In this document: in pieces, positions 8,603 to 15,931 of the stretch
How the letters are laid out: each line of letters starts with the position of its first letter
How positions within the stretch are numbered: position 1 is the stretch's first letter
Origin: Elusimicrobia bacterium UBA5214
GTDB taxonomy: Bacteria; Elusimicrobiota; UBA5214
Assembly (NCBI GenBank): GCA_002412545.1
Contig: DHVG01000004.1
Location: forward strand, 1-54,761
DNA: 54,761 bases
Reading direction: 5' to 3'
Notes under the pieces: generated by a model
Seen by the model: the letters and a program-made list of their open reading frames with translations, nothing else
Databases searched by the model: none
What the model was told of the DNA's origin: nothing
Translations under genes and position numbers: made by a program

Positions 8603-10366
8603 CTATCCATTCTTCTTACTGAGCACTTCATAAACTTCCACTAATTCTTCTTTACCTTTAACTTCAGTTTTACCCAAAGGTCGGACCTCAAAGAAATCTT
8701 TTACTTCTTTATAGGTATTTTCACCAATGATTATATGAGTAGAAAATTGTTTATTTAAAGCTTCCAGGCGTGACGCTAAATTTACCGAATCACCGATTAC
8801 CGTGTAGTCCATCCGCATCTGTGAGCCCATATTTCCGATAACTACATCGCCGGTATTAATTCCAATACCAATATCAATTGTATCTTTTTTTCCTTGGTTA
8901 GTCCATTCTTCCTGCATTTTTCTTAATTCATTAAGCATTTCTAAACCACAAGAAACGGCTTTCCGCGCATGCCCATCAACGGCAATTGGTGCACCCCAGA
9001 AAGCCATAATCGCATCACCAATAAATTTGTCAAGTGTACCTTCATGCCGAAAAATAACCTCAGTCATCCGAGTTAAATATGTATTAAGCAAAGTAACCGT
9101 TTCTTCCGGAGTAAGTTTTTCGCTCATCGTTGTGAACCCACGGATATCACTAAAAAGAACCGTAAGATTTTTTTTAACTCCTCCAAGCATTACTGCCTGT
9201 GGATTGGACAATATTTCTTCCATTACTTGAGGTGAAACATATTGCCCAAAAGTTTTCCTAATTCGTCGTTTCTCCTTTTCTTCGCTGACTAAACGGTAAA
9301 GAAGCAGCGGTCCGTAAGTCGCCGGTAATACTAAAGCCGGGGCAACAAAATCTAAAGATAAATTATAATACCTAAAGAGCCAATATGTCAAAAGAAAAAA
9401 TAGTGAGAAAATTCCGCTGGCCATTCCAGTGGCTAACCAGGGAGTCAAATGCATTGTGCTAAATCCAAGCAAAAAAGCAAAAATGAAGATTAGTCCACCG
9501 GGAACAACCTTTGGGACTATAGAAAGATAATTCTTTTGTAAGAAATTGTCAACTGCATTCGCTTGGATTTCTACACCAGGGAAAGAATGGAACATCGGAG
9601 TTGGATAACGGTCACCGACACCAGTAAAAGTTGCACCAATAATCGCAATTTTATCTTTAAAAAAATCTTTCTCTACTTCTTCAAAAAAAACTTTGTAATA
9701 AGGTACATAAGGGAAAGTCTTATAGCCACCAGCATAGTTTATTGCTAATTCGCCATTTTCATCTAGAGGGAGTCCTTCAATTAATTTCTGCCAGGGGATA
9801 CTTAAATACTGTGCTGCACCCGCAACTGAAAGATGGGGATAACTTTCCTCACCAAATTGCCAAGAAACTGGTACTTTCCTTACTACACCATCAAGTTCAG
9901 GAAAAACATTGGCGTAACCTAATCCCGCTGTAGCTTTAGTTAACTTGGTCAACGGGAAAAATACTTGTATACCTTCAGCGGTACTTTCAAAGAAAAAGTT
10001 ATGCACAACGCGTGCCGAATTTCTGGTCATTTGAATTAGGAATTCGTCACTTTCCGGGTCATTTTTATCCGGGTCAACAAAGAGCATATCAAAAACAATA
10101 GTTTTTGCACCGGCACGAGTTAAATAATTAATTAAATAACCATGCGTTTTTCTTGGCCAAGCCCAACGTCCGATATTCTGGACTGAATCTTCATCAATAT
10201 CAATAATTACAATTTTATCGGAGATTGGTCTTCTCCCACGCAAATTGAACCGCAAGTCAAGAATTTTATATTCCCAAACCCTTAAATAACCAAAATGATA
10301 TAATCCAAAAATAACCAAACCTACAACGAAAGCAAAAATTAGACTACCAATTGTCTTTTTTTTCAT
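8603..10366 (-). CDS. CHASE2-domain adenylate cyclase (class III)
   Basis: A membrane receptor cyclase that should make cAMP. It has an N-terminal anchor (about 7-28), an extracytoplasmic CHASE2 sensor (about 30-275), three membrane segments (about 288-355) and a class III cyclase domain (about 400-570). Catalytic residues are in place: metal Asp407 and Asp451, Lys447 and Thr522 in the adenine-selecting positions (the Thr variant is typical of class IIIb), and Asn529/Arg533 for the transition state. It heads the pilus operon, with a consensus promoter at 10427-10455. The CNB-GAF protein at the other end of the operon is the obvious receptor. Confidence 0.93.
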   Translation of the reverse strand: MKKKTIGSLIFAFVVGLVIFGLYHFGYLRVWEYKILDLRFNLRGRRPISDKIVIIDIDEDSVQNIGRWAWPRKTHGYLINYLTRAGAKTIVFDMLFVDPDKNDPESDEFLIQMTRNSARVVHNFFFESTAEGIQVFFPLTKLTKATAGLGYANVFPELDGVVRKVPVSWQFGEESYPHLSVAGAAQYLSIPWQKLIEGLPLDENGELAINYAGGYKTFPYVPYYKVFFEEVEKDFFKDKIAIIGATFTGVGDRYPTPMFHSFPGVEIQANAVDNFLQKNYLSIVPKVVPGGLIFIFAFLLGFSTMHLTPWLATGMASGIFSLFFLLTYWLFRYYNLSLDFVAPALVLPATYGPLLLYRLVSEEKEKRRIRKTFGQYVSPQVMEEILSNPQAVMLGGVKKNLTVLFSDIRGFTTMSEKLTPEETVTLLNTYLTRMTEVIFRHEGTLDKFIGDAIMAFWGAPIAVDGHARKAVSCGLEMLNELRKMQEEWTNQGKKDTIDIGIGINTGDVVIGNMGSQMRMDYTVIGDSVNLASRLEALNKQFSTHIIIGENTYKEVKDFFEVRPLGKTEVKGKEELVEVYEVLSKKNG

Positions 10367-10426
10367 TCTTTCTGAAACTTATATTTTTCGTGGAGGATTA
10401 TCTTTTATGTAATTTGCGTCTATAAA

Positions 10427-10455
10427 ATTTTATTTTAATTTCCTTTTTTTGTCAA
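10427..10455 (-). promoter_or_regulatory. Sigma70-type promoter of the pilus/cAMP operon
   Basis: On the minus strand, TTGACA (10455-10450) and TAAAAT (10432-10427) are separated by exactly 17 bp. The predicted transcript starts near 10420, giving a leader of about 54 nt before the cyclase ATG at 10366. It is divergent from the plus-strand promoter at 10550-10578. Confidence 0.75.
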
Positions 10456-10549
10456 ATTTCTGACGAGGAAAATAACCGATAACTCATAACTTATAATTTA
10501 TGACTGTCATTGGTTATCAGTCATCGGTCATCAGTTATCGGTCAATCGT

Positions 10550-10578
10550 TTGACAGGAAGGATAAAATTAGTTAAAAT
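10550..10578 (+). promoter_or_regulatory. Sigma70-type promoter of the nuclease gene, probably leaderless
   Basis: TTGACA (10550-10555) and TAAAAT (10573-10578) are 17 bp apart. The expected transcription start, near 10585, is only about 4 nt before ATG 10589, with no ribosome site in between. The -35 TTG can be misread as a start codon in frame with the nuclease, so the extended N-terminus should be discounted. Confidence 0.75.
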
Positions 10579-10588
10579 AAAAAAAATT

Positions 10589-11395
10589 ATGATGAAAAAA
10601 ATAAAATACCGGTTATTTCTATTTATTAGTTTCCAGTTATGCATTTTCTGTTTCCCGTTATTGTGTTATTGCGTTTTTCCGGCAGAAGAATTTCTTGTTC
10701 AAGAAGTTATTGATGGGGATACAATTAGACTTGCTAACGGTGAAATTGTGCGGTATCTGGGTATTGATACATCCGAGTTACGCTGGTATAAAGGTGGTAG
10801 TTGGGTTTATCATCCCCAACCATTTGCTGAGGAGGCAAAAAAATACAATTCGTTATTAGTGGAAGGAAAAAAAGTTAAACTTGAATTTGACCAAGAGAAA
10901 AAGGATAAACAGAAACGGCTTCTTGCCTATGTTTATGTGGATAACTTATTTGTTAATGCAGAAATACTAAAACAAGGTTATGCTTTTTTTGATATTCGTG
11001 TGCCGAATGTTAAACACAGTAAGGAATTATCTGAATCCTATCAGCAAGCAAAAAAAGAACGGGTCGGACTTTGGAAAGAAGCGACTGAAGAGATTATTTC
11101 TCCTGCCTTGGTCAAGAATTTCTCTGGGAAGATTAAGACTATTGAAGGAGTAGTTACCAAAATTTTAGATAAAAGAAAAATTATAAAACTGGTTCTTGAT
11201 GGTGATGGTGAAGGAAAAACTGGACTTGGTATCGTCATTTACAAGAATAACCTAAGTTTGTTTAAAAAAGAAGGGATTAATCCTAAAGAAACTTACCTAA
11301 ATAAAATAGTACGTTTGGCTGGGCTGATTTGTGAATATAAAAAAGGGTTTGAAATTATTGTTCATCATCCAGCAGAAATTGAAATTTTAAAATGA
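10589..11395 (+). CDS. Exported thermonuclease-family (SNase-like) protein
   Basis: A secreted nuclease of the staphylococcal nuclease family. MMKK plus a hydrophobic stretch ending near CYCVFPAEE is a signal peptide. The SNase domain (about 30-165) shows VIDGDTIRL (calcium-site Asp), VRYLGIDTSE (first catalytic Arg, Glu) and KRLLAYVYVD (second Arg), followed by a WK-type end. The C-terminal ~100 residues form an extra OB-like region of unknown role. The start at 10589 follows from the promoter at 10550-10578, which overlaps any longer reading. It stands alone: the next gene is separated by a repeat-filled spacer. Confidence 0.85.
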   Translation: MMKKIKYRLFLFISFQLCIFCFPLLCYCVFPAEEFLVQEVIDGDTIRLANGEIVRYLGIDTSELRWYKGGSWVYHPQPFAEEAKKYNSLLVEGKKVKLEFDQEKKDKQKRLLAYVYVDNLFVNAEILKQGYAFFDIRVPNVKHSKELSESYQQAKKERVGLWKEATEEIISPALVKNFSGKIKTIEGVVTKILDKRKIIKLVLDGDGEGKTGLGIVIYKNNLSLFKKEGINPKETYLNKIVRLAGLICEYKKGFEIIVHHPAEIEILK

Positions 11396-11511
11396 TTCAA
11401 ACGGATTATACCAGATGTAAACGGATGTCATTGCGAGCTGAAGGCGAAGCAATCTGACACTTCGTGTCATCTGTATGAATCCGCGAAAATCTGTTTGAAT
11501 CCCTGGTTCAA
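11396..11511. repeat. Repeat-filled spacer (GATTCAAACGGAT family)
   Basis: The spacer is built from inverted copies of a short word: GATTCAAACGGAT at the left end, ATCTGTATGAATCCG and ATCTGTTTGAATCC at the right. In the middle is a TGTCATTGCGAG...GAAGCAATCTG element with a TGACAC-TTC-TGTCA-like hairpin; similar sequences are common in many bacterial genomes. Related words fill the spacers at 16430-16500 and 23632-23758. Confidence 0.6.
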
Positions 11512-12369
11512 ATGTATAAAATTGTAGATAAAACCGAGTTAGCCGCAAGTGTTAAAAGAATAGAAATTGAAGCACCGGAAATTGCCAAAAAAATCCTTCC
11601 CGGACAGTTTATAATGCTCAGAGTTGATGAACCTGGTGAACGCATACCTTTAACCGTCGTTGAGAAAAATATTGACCAAGGAACAATTACTCTCATTTTT
11701 CAGGAAATTGGGCGGACAACAAAAAAGTTAGCCGCACTTGAAATTGGTGAAGATGTTTTAGACCTTATTGGTCCTTTGGGACATTCAACTGAAATTAAAA
11801 AATATGGGGCAGTAGTTGCAATTGGTGGTGGTGTAGGTGTAGCCGAAATTCTTCCGGTAGCCAAGGCATATCGTTCAGTAGGTAATCAAGTAATTGGTAT
11901 TATCGGCGCCCGGACAAAAGAATTAATTATTTTAGAAAAAGAAATGCGTTCTGCCTGTGACCAACTTTATGTTACTACTGATGACGGTTCTTATGGTGAA
12001 AAAGGTTTCGTCTCCGATATCCTCAAAAGAATTCTCACTAATCACCTAATCACCCCCGCCTGCCAAGTTTTGGTGGGCGGGCAATCACCCAATTACCCTG
12101 ACCTTGTCTACGCTATCGGTCCCCTTCCAATGATGAAAGTGGTCACCGAAGTTACTCGTCCTTATCAAATTAAGACAATCGTCTCCTTAAATCCGATAAT
12201 GGTTGACGGTACCGGGATGTGTGGTTCCTGTCGGTTAGAAGTTGGTGGTGAGACGAAACTTGGTTGTTGTGACGGTCCGGAGTTTGATGGACATTTAGTT
12301 AACTGGGATTTGATTATTTTGCGGAATAAAAGATTCCTTGAAGAAGAGAAAAAAGCGTTAGACCGTTAA
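11512..12369 (+). CDS. FAD/NAD-binding ferredoxin oxidoreductase subunit (NfnA/SudB type)
   Basis: The small subunit of an NfnAB or SudBA flavoprotein, also related to PyrK. In Nfn it couples NAD(H), NADP(H) and ferredoxin by electron bifurcation. The FAD-binding RIPLTV motif, the nucleotide-binding GGGVGVAEILP, and a C-terminal DGTGMCGSCRLEVGG...C[C]DGPEFDG cluster are seen. In NfnA this region holds a [2Fe-2S] centre with one Asp and three Cys. It is followed directly by the partner flavoprotein. A 27-bp palindrome (12055-12081) is inserted in frame, adding about 18 residues before YAIGPLP. Nfn and sulfide dehydrogenase functions cannot be told apart from sequence alone. Confidence 0.88.
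   Translation: MYKIVDKTELAASVKRIEIEAPEIAKKILPGQFIMLRVDEPGERIPLTVVEKNIDQGTITLIFQEIGRTTKKLAALEIGEDVLDLIGPLGHSTEIKKYGAVVAIGGGVGVAEILPVAKAYRSVGNQVIGIIGARTKELIILEKEMRSACDQLYVTTDDGSYGEKGFVSDILKRILTNHLITPACQVLVGGQSPNYPDLVYAIGPLPMMKVVTEVTRPYQIKTIVSLNPIMVDGTGMCGSCRLEVGGETKLGCCDGPEFDGHLVNWDLIILRNKRFLEEEKKALDR
12055..12081. repeat. In-frame palindrome in NfnA-like gene
   Basis: Arms CCCGCCTGCCAA and TTGGTGGGCGGG pair with two G-T type mismatches around a short loop. Copies of the word AATCACCC flank it on both sides; the same word forms a tandem array in the next gene at 12826-12857. The reading frame stays open, so the element is translated. Confidence 0.7.
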
Positions 12370-12447
12370 TTCCGTTGAGACCGTTTGGTCCGTTAACGGA
12401 CTAAACCGACTAAACGGACGCAACGGACATAACGATGGACAACATCT
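12370..12447. repeat. Inverted word repeats between the two flavoprotein genes
   Basis: Variants of CCGTTTGGTCCG and CGGACTAAACGG alternate in both orientations and can fold into several hairpins. A similar phrase (CGTTTAGACCGTTAGTCCG) fills 15885-15927 before the nitroreductase gene. No ribosome site for the downstream gene is evident. Confidence 0.6.
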
Positions 12448-13875
12448 ATGAAGATTCTACCAAAGAAAACACCGGTTAGGCGTCAGCCAGCCGAAATTAG
12501 AAGAAAGAATTTTAACGAAGTTTCTCTTGGTTATAATGAGGAAGAAGCACTTGCTGAAGCAAACCGTTGTCTCCAGTGCAAGAATCCCGTCTGTATTCCC
12601 GGTTGCCCGGTAGAGATTGATATTCCCGCATTTATTAAGAAAATCCAGGAGAAAGATTATCTTGGGGCAATCAGAAAAATTAAAGAAAAAAATAGTCTTC
12701 CCGCAATTTGTGGACGGGTTTGTCCCCAGGAAGAACAATGCGAGAAAGTTTGTGTTTTAGCGAAAAAACACGAGCCAGTAGGGATTGGTCGCTTGGAAAG
12801 ATTTGCTGCCGACTTTGAACTTGTCCAATCACCCAATCACCCAGTCACCCAGTCACCCAAGCTGTTGTCTTTCAAAATTGCTATCATCGGCAGTGGTCCT
12901 GCCGGTTTAACCTGTGCTGGTGATTTAGCAAGAATGGGTTACCATGTGTCTCTCTTTGAAGCGTTACATAAGCCCGGTGGGGTACTCGTTTACGGTATCC
13001 CTGAATTTCGTTTACCAAAAAAAATTGTTGAACAAGAGGTTGCTTATGTCCAGAGTTTAGGTGTAGAACTGAAACTTAATTATGTTATTGGCAGGACTTT
13101 CACTATCTCTGAACTCTTTGCTCAAGGTATGAACCGTTCTGGTTCATACCAGGGCTACAATGCTATTTTCATCGGTATTGGTGCCGGGGCACCGAAATTT
13201 ATGGGTATTCCCGGAGAAAATCTCAATGGTGTCTATTCCGCGAATGAATTCTTAACCCGGGTAAATTTAATGAAAGCATACTTATTTCCGGGATATGATA
13301 CACCAGTAAGAATTGGTAAACGCGTAGCCGTAGTTGGTGGTGGTAATGTAGCGATGGATTCCGCAAGGACTGCTTTACGTCTTGGTGCGGAGGAAGTTTA
13401 TCTGATTTATCGCCGTTCAAGGAAAGAAATGCCAGCAAGAGAAGAAGAAATTGAAAATGCACTTGAAGAAGGAATAAAATTCGAACTACTGACTAACCCC
13501 GTAAGAATCGTTGGTAATAAAGACGGATGGGTAGAAAAAATTGAATGTGTGCGGATGGAACTCGGTGCACCCGATGCTTCTGGACGGGCAAGACCAGTAG
13601 AAATCAAAGGGTCAAACTTTTATTTTGACTGTGAGACAATCATTACCGCACTTGGCACCGATGCTAATCCCTTGTTGCCAAAAACTACCGCCGGATTAGA
13701 ACTAAATAAATGGGGCTACATTATTACTGATGAACAAACCGGTAAAACCTCTTTAGCAGGTGTCTATGCCGGTGGCGATATTGTTACTGGTTCGGCAACC
13801 GTGATTTCAGCAATGGGTGCGGGTAAAAGAGCGGCCAGAGCAATTGACGAATATCTAAAACAAAAGAAAGTGTAA
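12448..13875 (+). CDS. NADPH-dependent glutamate synthase beta/NfnB-SudA type flavoprotein
   Basis: The large subunit paired with the preceding NfnA/SudB-like protein. The N-terminal domain carries two [4Fe-4S] motifs, CLQCKNPVCIPGCP and CGRVCPQEEQCEKVC. It is followed by two dinucleotide folds, IIGSGPAGLTCAGDLARMG for FAD and VVGGGNVAMDSARTALRLG for NAD(P), and ends with the GGDIVTGSATVISAMGAGKRAA FAD signature. At 475 aa it is the size of GltD-like subunits, and no glutamate synthase large subunit is nearby, which favours Nfn/Sud. Two repeats are inserted in frame: four tandem octamers at 12826-12857 and a 25-bp palindrome at 13126-13150. Confidence 0.92.
   Translation: MKILPKKTPVRRQPAEIRRKNFNEVSLGYNEEEALAEANRCLQCKNPVCIPGCPVEIDIPAFIKKIQEKDYLGAIRKIKEKNSLPAICGRVCPQEEQCEKVCVLAKKHEPVGIGRLERFAADFELVQSPNHPVTQSPKLLSFKIAIIGSGPAGLTCAGDLARMGYHVSLFEALHKPGGVLVYGIPEFRLPKKIVEQEVAYVQSLGVELKLNYVIGRTFTISELFAQGMNRSGSYQGYNAIFIGIGAGAPKFMGIPGENLNGVYSANEFLTRVNLMKAYLFPGYDTPVRIGKRVAVVGGGNVAMDSARTALRLGAEEVYLIYRRSRKEMPAREEEIENALEEGIKFELLTNPVRIVGNKDGWVEKIECVRMELGAPDASGRARPVEIKGSNFYFDCETIITALGTDANPLLPKTTAGLELNKWGYIITDEQTGKTSLAGVYAGGDIVTGSATVISAMGAGKRAARAIDEYLKQKKV
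12826..12857. repeat. Tandem octamer repeat inside NfnB-like gene
   Basis: Four 8-bp units (CAATCACC twice, then CAGTCACC twice) run head to tail. They encode a proline-rich insert between the iron-sulfur domain and the FAD domain. The copy number of such a tract may vary by slippage; four octamers (32 bp) shift the frame unless compensated. Confidence 0.8.
13126..13150. repeat. Perfect palindrome inserted in frame in NfnB-like gene
   Basis: GGTATGAACC and GGTTCATACC flank the 5-nt loop GTTCT. Family members read directly from FAQG to YNAIFIGIG; here nine extra residues (MNRSGSYQG) are added and the QG codons are duplicated (CAAGGT and CAGGGC). This is a clean 27-bp in-frame insertion at a surface loop. 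Confidence 0.8.
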
Positions 13876-13897
13876 AGTTTAAAGTGTAAGGTGTAAA

Positions 13898-14557
13898 GTG
13901 ACATATCTTTCAAGAAATGTTTTTACTCTAAAAATTAAACATATTTTATTCTTTTCTTTTTTTTTCTTTTTCTTACTTTTTGCTTGCCTGATATTTTTGT
14001 TAAAAGCACCGGATTTGCTGGTGGTGAAAAGTTCGCTTGTAAAAAGCGATATCGTCTTTGTCTTGGGAGGTGTGGCAAGAGACAGATTACCCGTAGCGGT
14101 CAAGTTATTGAAAGATGGTTGGGCGGAGAAAATTATTATCCCTACTCCTCAACCTTCCGATGTGGAATTAGAATTCTATAAAACCTACGGGGACCAATTT
14201 AGCGAAGAAAGTATTATCCGGTGTATAGTCAAGAAACAAAAAGTCCCGGGAACAAAATTAGCTGTCTTAAAAGGTTTTAGAAATACATTTGAAGAAATAA
14301 TGGCGTTGCGTCAAGAATATAATCGGAAGCCGTTCAAAAGCGCTATTTTAGTTACCCACCCGTTACATACACGTAGAGTTATTTTATTAACAAAAAGAAT
14401 CTTTCGTAGTAAAAATGTGATATTTAATATTTATTATCCGAGTGAATGGAAAGACTATTCAATCCTCTACAATGAAAAAAGAGATTATTTTTTAGAAACC
14501 CTTAATGAATATGTAAAAAATATTTATTATTTTCTTTTTCTCCGGGCACAAACCTAA
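13898..14557 (+). CDS. YdcF/SanA-like DUF218 membrane protein
   Basis: The 219-aa protein has one N-terminal membrane anchor (about 16-38) and a DUF218 domain. Visible motifs are DIVFVLGGVARDRLPVAVKL, the NTFEE segment and VTHPLHTRRVI. Family members are linked to envelope maintenance and polysaccharide or vancomycin tolerance, but their reaction is not established. The GTG start at 13898 lies in a stretch of repeated GTGTAAAG words with no ribosome site; no other start fits. It begins 22 bp after the flavoprotein gene and could be co-transcribed. Confidence 0.75.
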   Translation: MTYLSRNVFTLKIKHILFFSFFFFFLLFACLIFLLKAPDLLVVKSSLVKSDIVFVLGGVARDRLPVAVKLLKDGWAEKIIIPTPQPSDVELEFYKTYGDQFSEESIIRCIVKKQKVPGTKLAVLKGFRNTFEEIMALRQEYNRKPFKSAILVTHPLHTRRVILLTKRIFRSKNVIFNIYYPSEWKDYSILYNEKRDYFLETLNEYVKNIYYFLFLRAQT

Positions 14558-14572
14558 ATAAATACCAAACCA

Positions 14573-14665
14573 GTGTCTCGCCTTCATCCCTTCCTTCTCT
14601 CCTTGTCCGATGACTCCGAAGAGACCGAGTATCGGACTCCTTCGGAAAGGGAGAATGTGAAGTTG
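14573..14665. repeat. Palindromic element upstream of the metalloprotease gene
   Basis: GTCCGAT and ATCGGAC arms, together with CCGAAGAG-like and TTCTCTCC/GGGAGAA words, form nested inverted repeats. The reading frame of the next gene is open through this element, which would extend its protein by 36 residues of repeat-derived sequence. The good ribosome site lies after it. Confidence 0.55.
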
Positions 14666-14680
14666 AGGGGGGAATTATGG

Positions 14681-15283
14681 ATGCGGATAAAAATTTTCTG
14701 GTTTATCCTTTTTATAAATAACATTTTTCTCCTATCAGTGGAAGCAAAAATGATTAACCGACTTGAGAAAATTTATCTTACCGCAGTTGGCGATATTGCC
14801 CTTGACCTGAGGAAACTGATCCCTTCCATTAAGAATGCTTACCATTGCGAAGTGGAAATAATCCCTGGTTTTCGGGAAGTAGAAATTGCCTACAATAAAA
14901 AAAGAAAACAGTATTACGCTCCGCAGATTCTTCAAGAATTAGAAAAACTAGTTCCTTCTAAGGAGCAAAATACCCGTTTGGTAGGAATAGTTGACCAAGA
15001 CCTTTACGATGAAGGGCTGAACTTCATTTTCGGTGAAGCAAGAGGGAATACAACCATTGTTTCCCTCTGGCGGTTTAAACCCTGCACCGAAATTGATACT
15101 CAAGAAGAAGAAAAAATTTTGTTAGACCGGACAATTAAAACCGTCATCCACGAGTTAGGACATACCCTCGGGCTTGGACATTGCAATAATCGTAAATGTG
15201 TAATGTTTTTCTCCAACTGGCTCGGCGATACCGACTACAAAGAGAAAACTTTCTGTGAAAAATGTCAAAAGAAATTTCGGTGA
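14681..15283 (+). CDS. Archaemetzincin-like (M54 family) zinc metalloprotease
   Basis: A predicted zinc protease of 200 aa. The catalytic motif HELGHTLGLGHC supplies the three zinc ligands and general base. It is followed by the archaemetzincin cysteine pattern C-x4-C-x-M and a final CEKC pair, spaced 16 residues after the Met, where the usual family pattern has 17. These cysteines bind a second zinc in archaemetzincins. The N-terminus (IKIFWFILFINNIFLLSV) looks like a signal peptide or anchor, unusual for this mainly cytosolic family. The start at 14681 is preceded by GAGGGGGG at about 8 nt. An earlier GTG at 14573 would translate a palindromic repeat and is rejected. Confidence 0.85.
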   Translation: MRIKIFWFILFINNIFLLSVEAKMINRLEKIYLTAVGDIALDLRKLIPSIKNAYHCEVEIIPGFREVEIAYNKKRKQYYAPQILQELEKLVPSKEQNTRLVGIVDQDLYDEGLNFIFGEARGNTTIVSLWRFKPCTEIDTQEEEKILLDRTIKTVIHELGHTLGLGHCNNRKCVMFFSNWLGDTDYKEKTFCEKCQKKFR

Positions 15284-15525
15284 GCAGAATCTTTTTCTCT
15301 CCCTTGCGAAGCGTAGCGAAGTCCCGCATCTTTTATGGTGCGGGGATGGGAGAAGTTCGCTGGGCGACGAGAAGGAGTAGTAGTGCAGGTTTAAACCTGC
15401 ACTACTTGGTCTAAGAAATTGTAGATGGGCCTTAAGGCCCCCCTACCTGTGGGGTATAAGTTCAGGTCGGGAAATTTGACCAAGTTCTGATTGAAAAAAA
15501 TTTTTTTGTGCAGGAGGAAGAAACT
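15284..15525. repeat. Spacer with a perfect 28-bp palindrome
   Basis: No gene is seen before the ribosome site at about 15510. A perfect palindrome of 28 bp lies at 15379-15406, centred on TTTAAA with half-site AGTAGTGCAGG. A second perfect palindrome, GGGCCTTAAGGCCC, is at 15427-15440. Left of these are GC-rich inverted words (CCCGCATC/GGTGCGGGGATGGG). They could form cruciforms or act as dispersed repeat units; neither has a T-tract typical of a terminator. Confidence 0.7.
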
Positions 15526-15861
15526 GTGGAAACTATTTTAAGGGCAATCAGTGAGTGGGCAGAGAATATTAGACAGACCTATAATGTAAGTCCGTATATT
15601 TTTGGTATACTTTATCTTGGTGCGGCACCATTTTTCTGGTTTTCGCTTTATAAAATTATCAATAGTATCAGAAAAGGGCAAGTAGAGAAAATTGTTCCCT
15701 GGGGAATTGTGCTGGGTGCAGCGGTACTTTTACCGTTTATTTATGTGGCGATATTTGGTAAAAATTTACCCGTTTGGTTCTGGATAGTCGCAGTAGCATT
15801 GGTTTTGTATTCAGTGGTATCTCTATTAAGGAATATCCGGAAGAAACTTAAAACGTCGTGA
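15526..15861 (+). CDS. Small three-helix membrane protein, unknown function
   Basis: A 111-aa protein that I do not recognise. After a short amphipathic N-terminus it has three hydrophobic helices (roughly 22-47, 58-83, 86-107 in this numbering) and a basic C-terminal tail RNIRKKLKTS. The start at GTG 15526 is chosen because AGGAGG lies 8 nt upstream; a GTG six codons earlier overlaps that site. It stands alone between repeat-filled spacers, and the nitroreductase gene follows after 70 bp. Confidence 0.65.
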   Translation: METILRAISEWAENIRQTYNVSPYIFGILYLGAAPFFWFSLYKIINSIRKGQVEKIVPWGIVLGAAVLLPFIYVAIFGKNLPVWFWIVAVALVLYSVVSLLRNIRKKLKTS

Positions 15862-15931
15862 GATGAGGAGAAAGAATTAATTATCGTTTAGACCGTTAGT
15901 CCGTTTTTTCCGTTAATACCGTTTTGAAAGA

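Noticed and set aside
10550..10588. TTG at 10550 as start of the nuclease gene
   Set aside because: This TTG is the beginning of a consensus -35 TTGACA, and the signal peptide starts at the later ATGs.
12448..13875. Glutamate synthase small subunit (GltD)
   Set aside because: The fold is shared, but the partner is an NfnA/SudB-type protein and no large glutamate synthase subunit is present, so Nfn/Sud is the better reading.
14573..14680. GTG 14573 as start of the metalloprotease
   Set aside because: The extra 36 codons translate a palindromic repeat, and a strong ribosome site precedes ATG 14681.
15284..15525. tRNA or other known structured RNA in the palindrome-rich spacer
   Set aside because: The palindromes lack a cloverleaf layout, TTC-containing arm or CCA end, and no promoter is visible.
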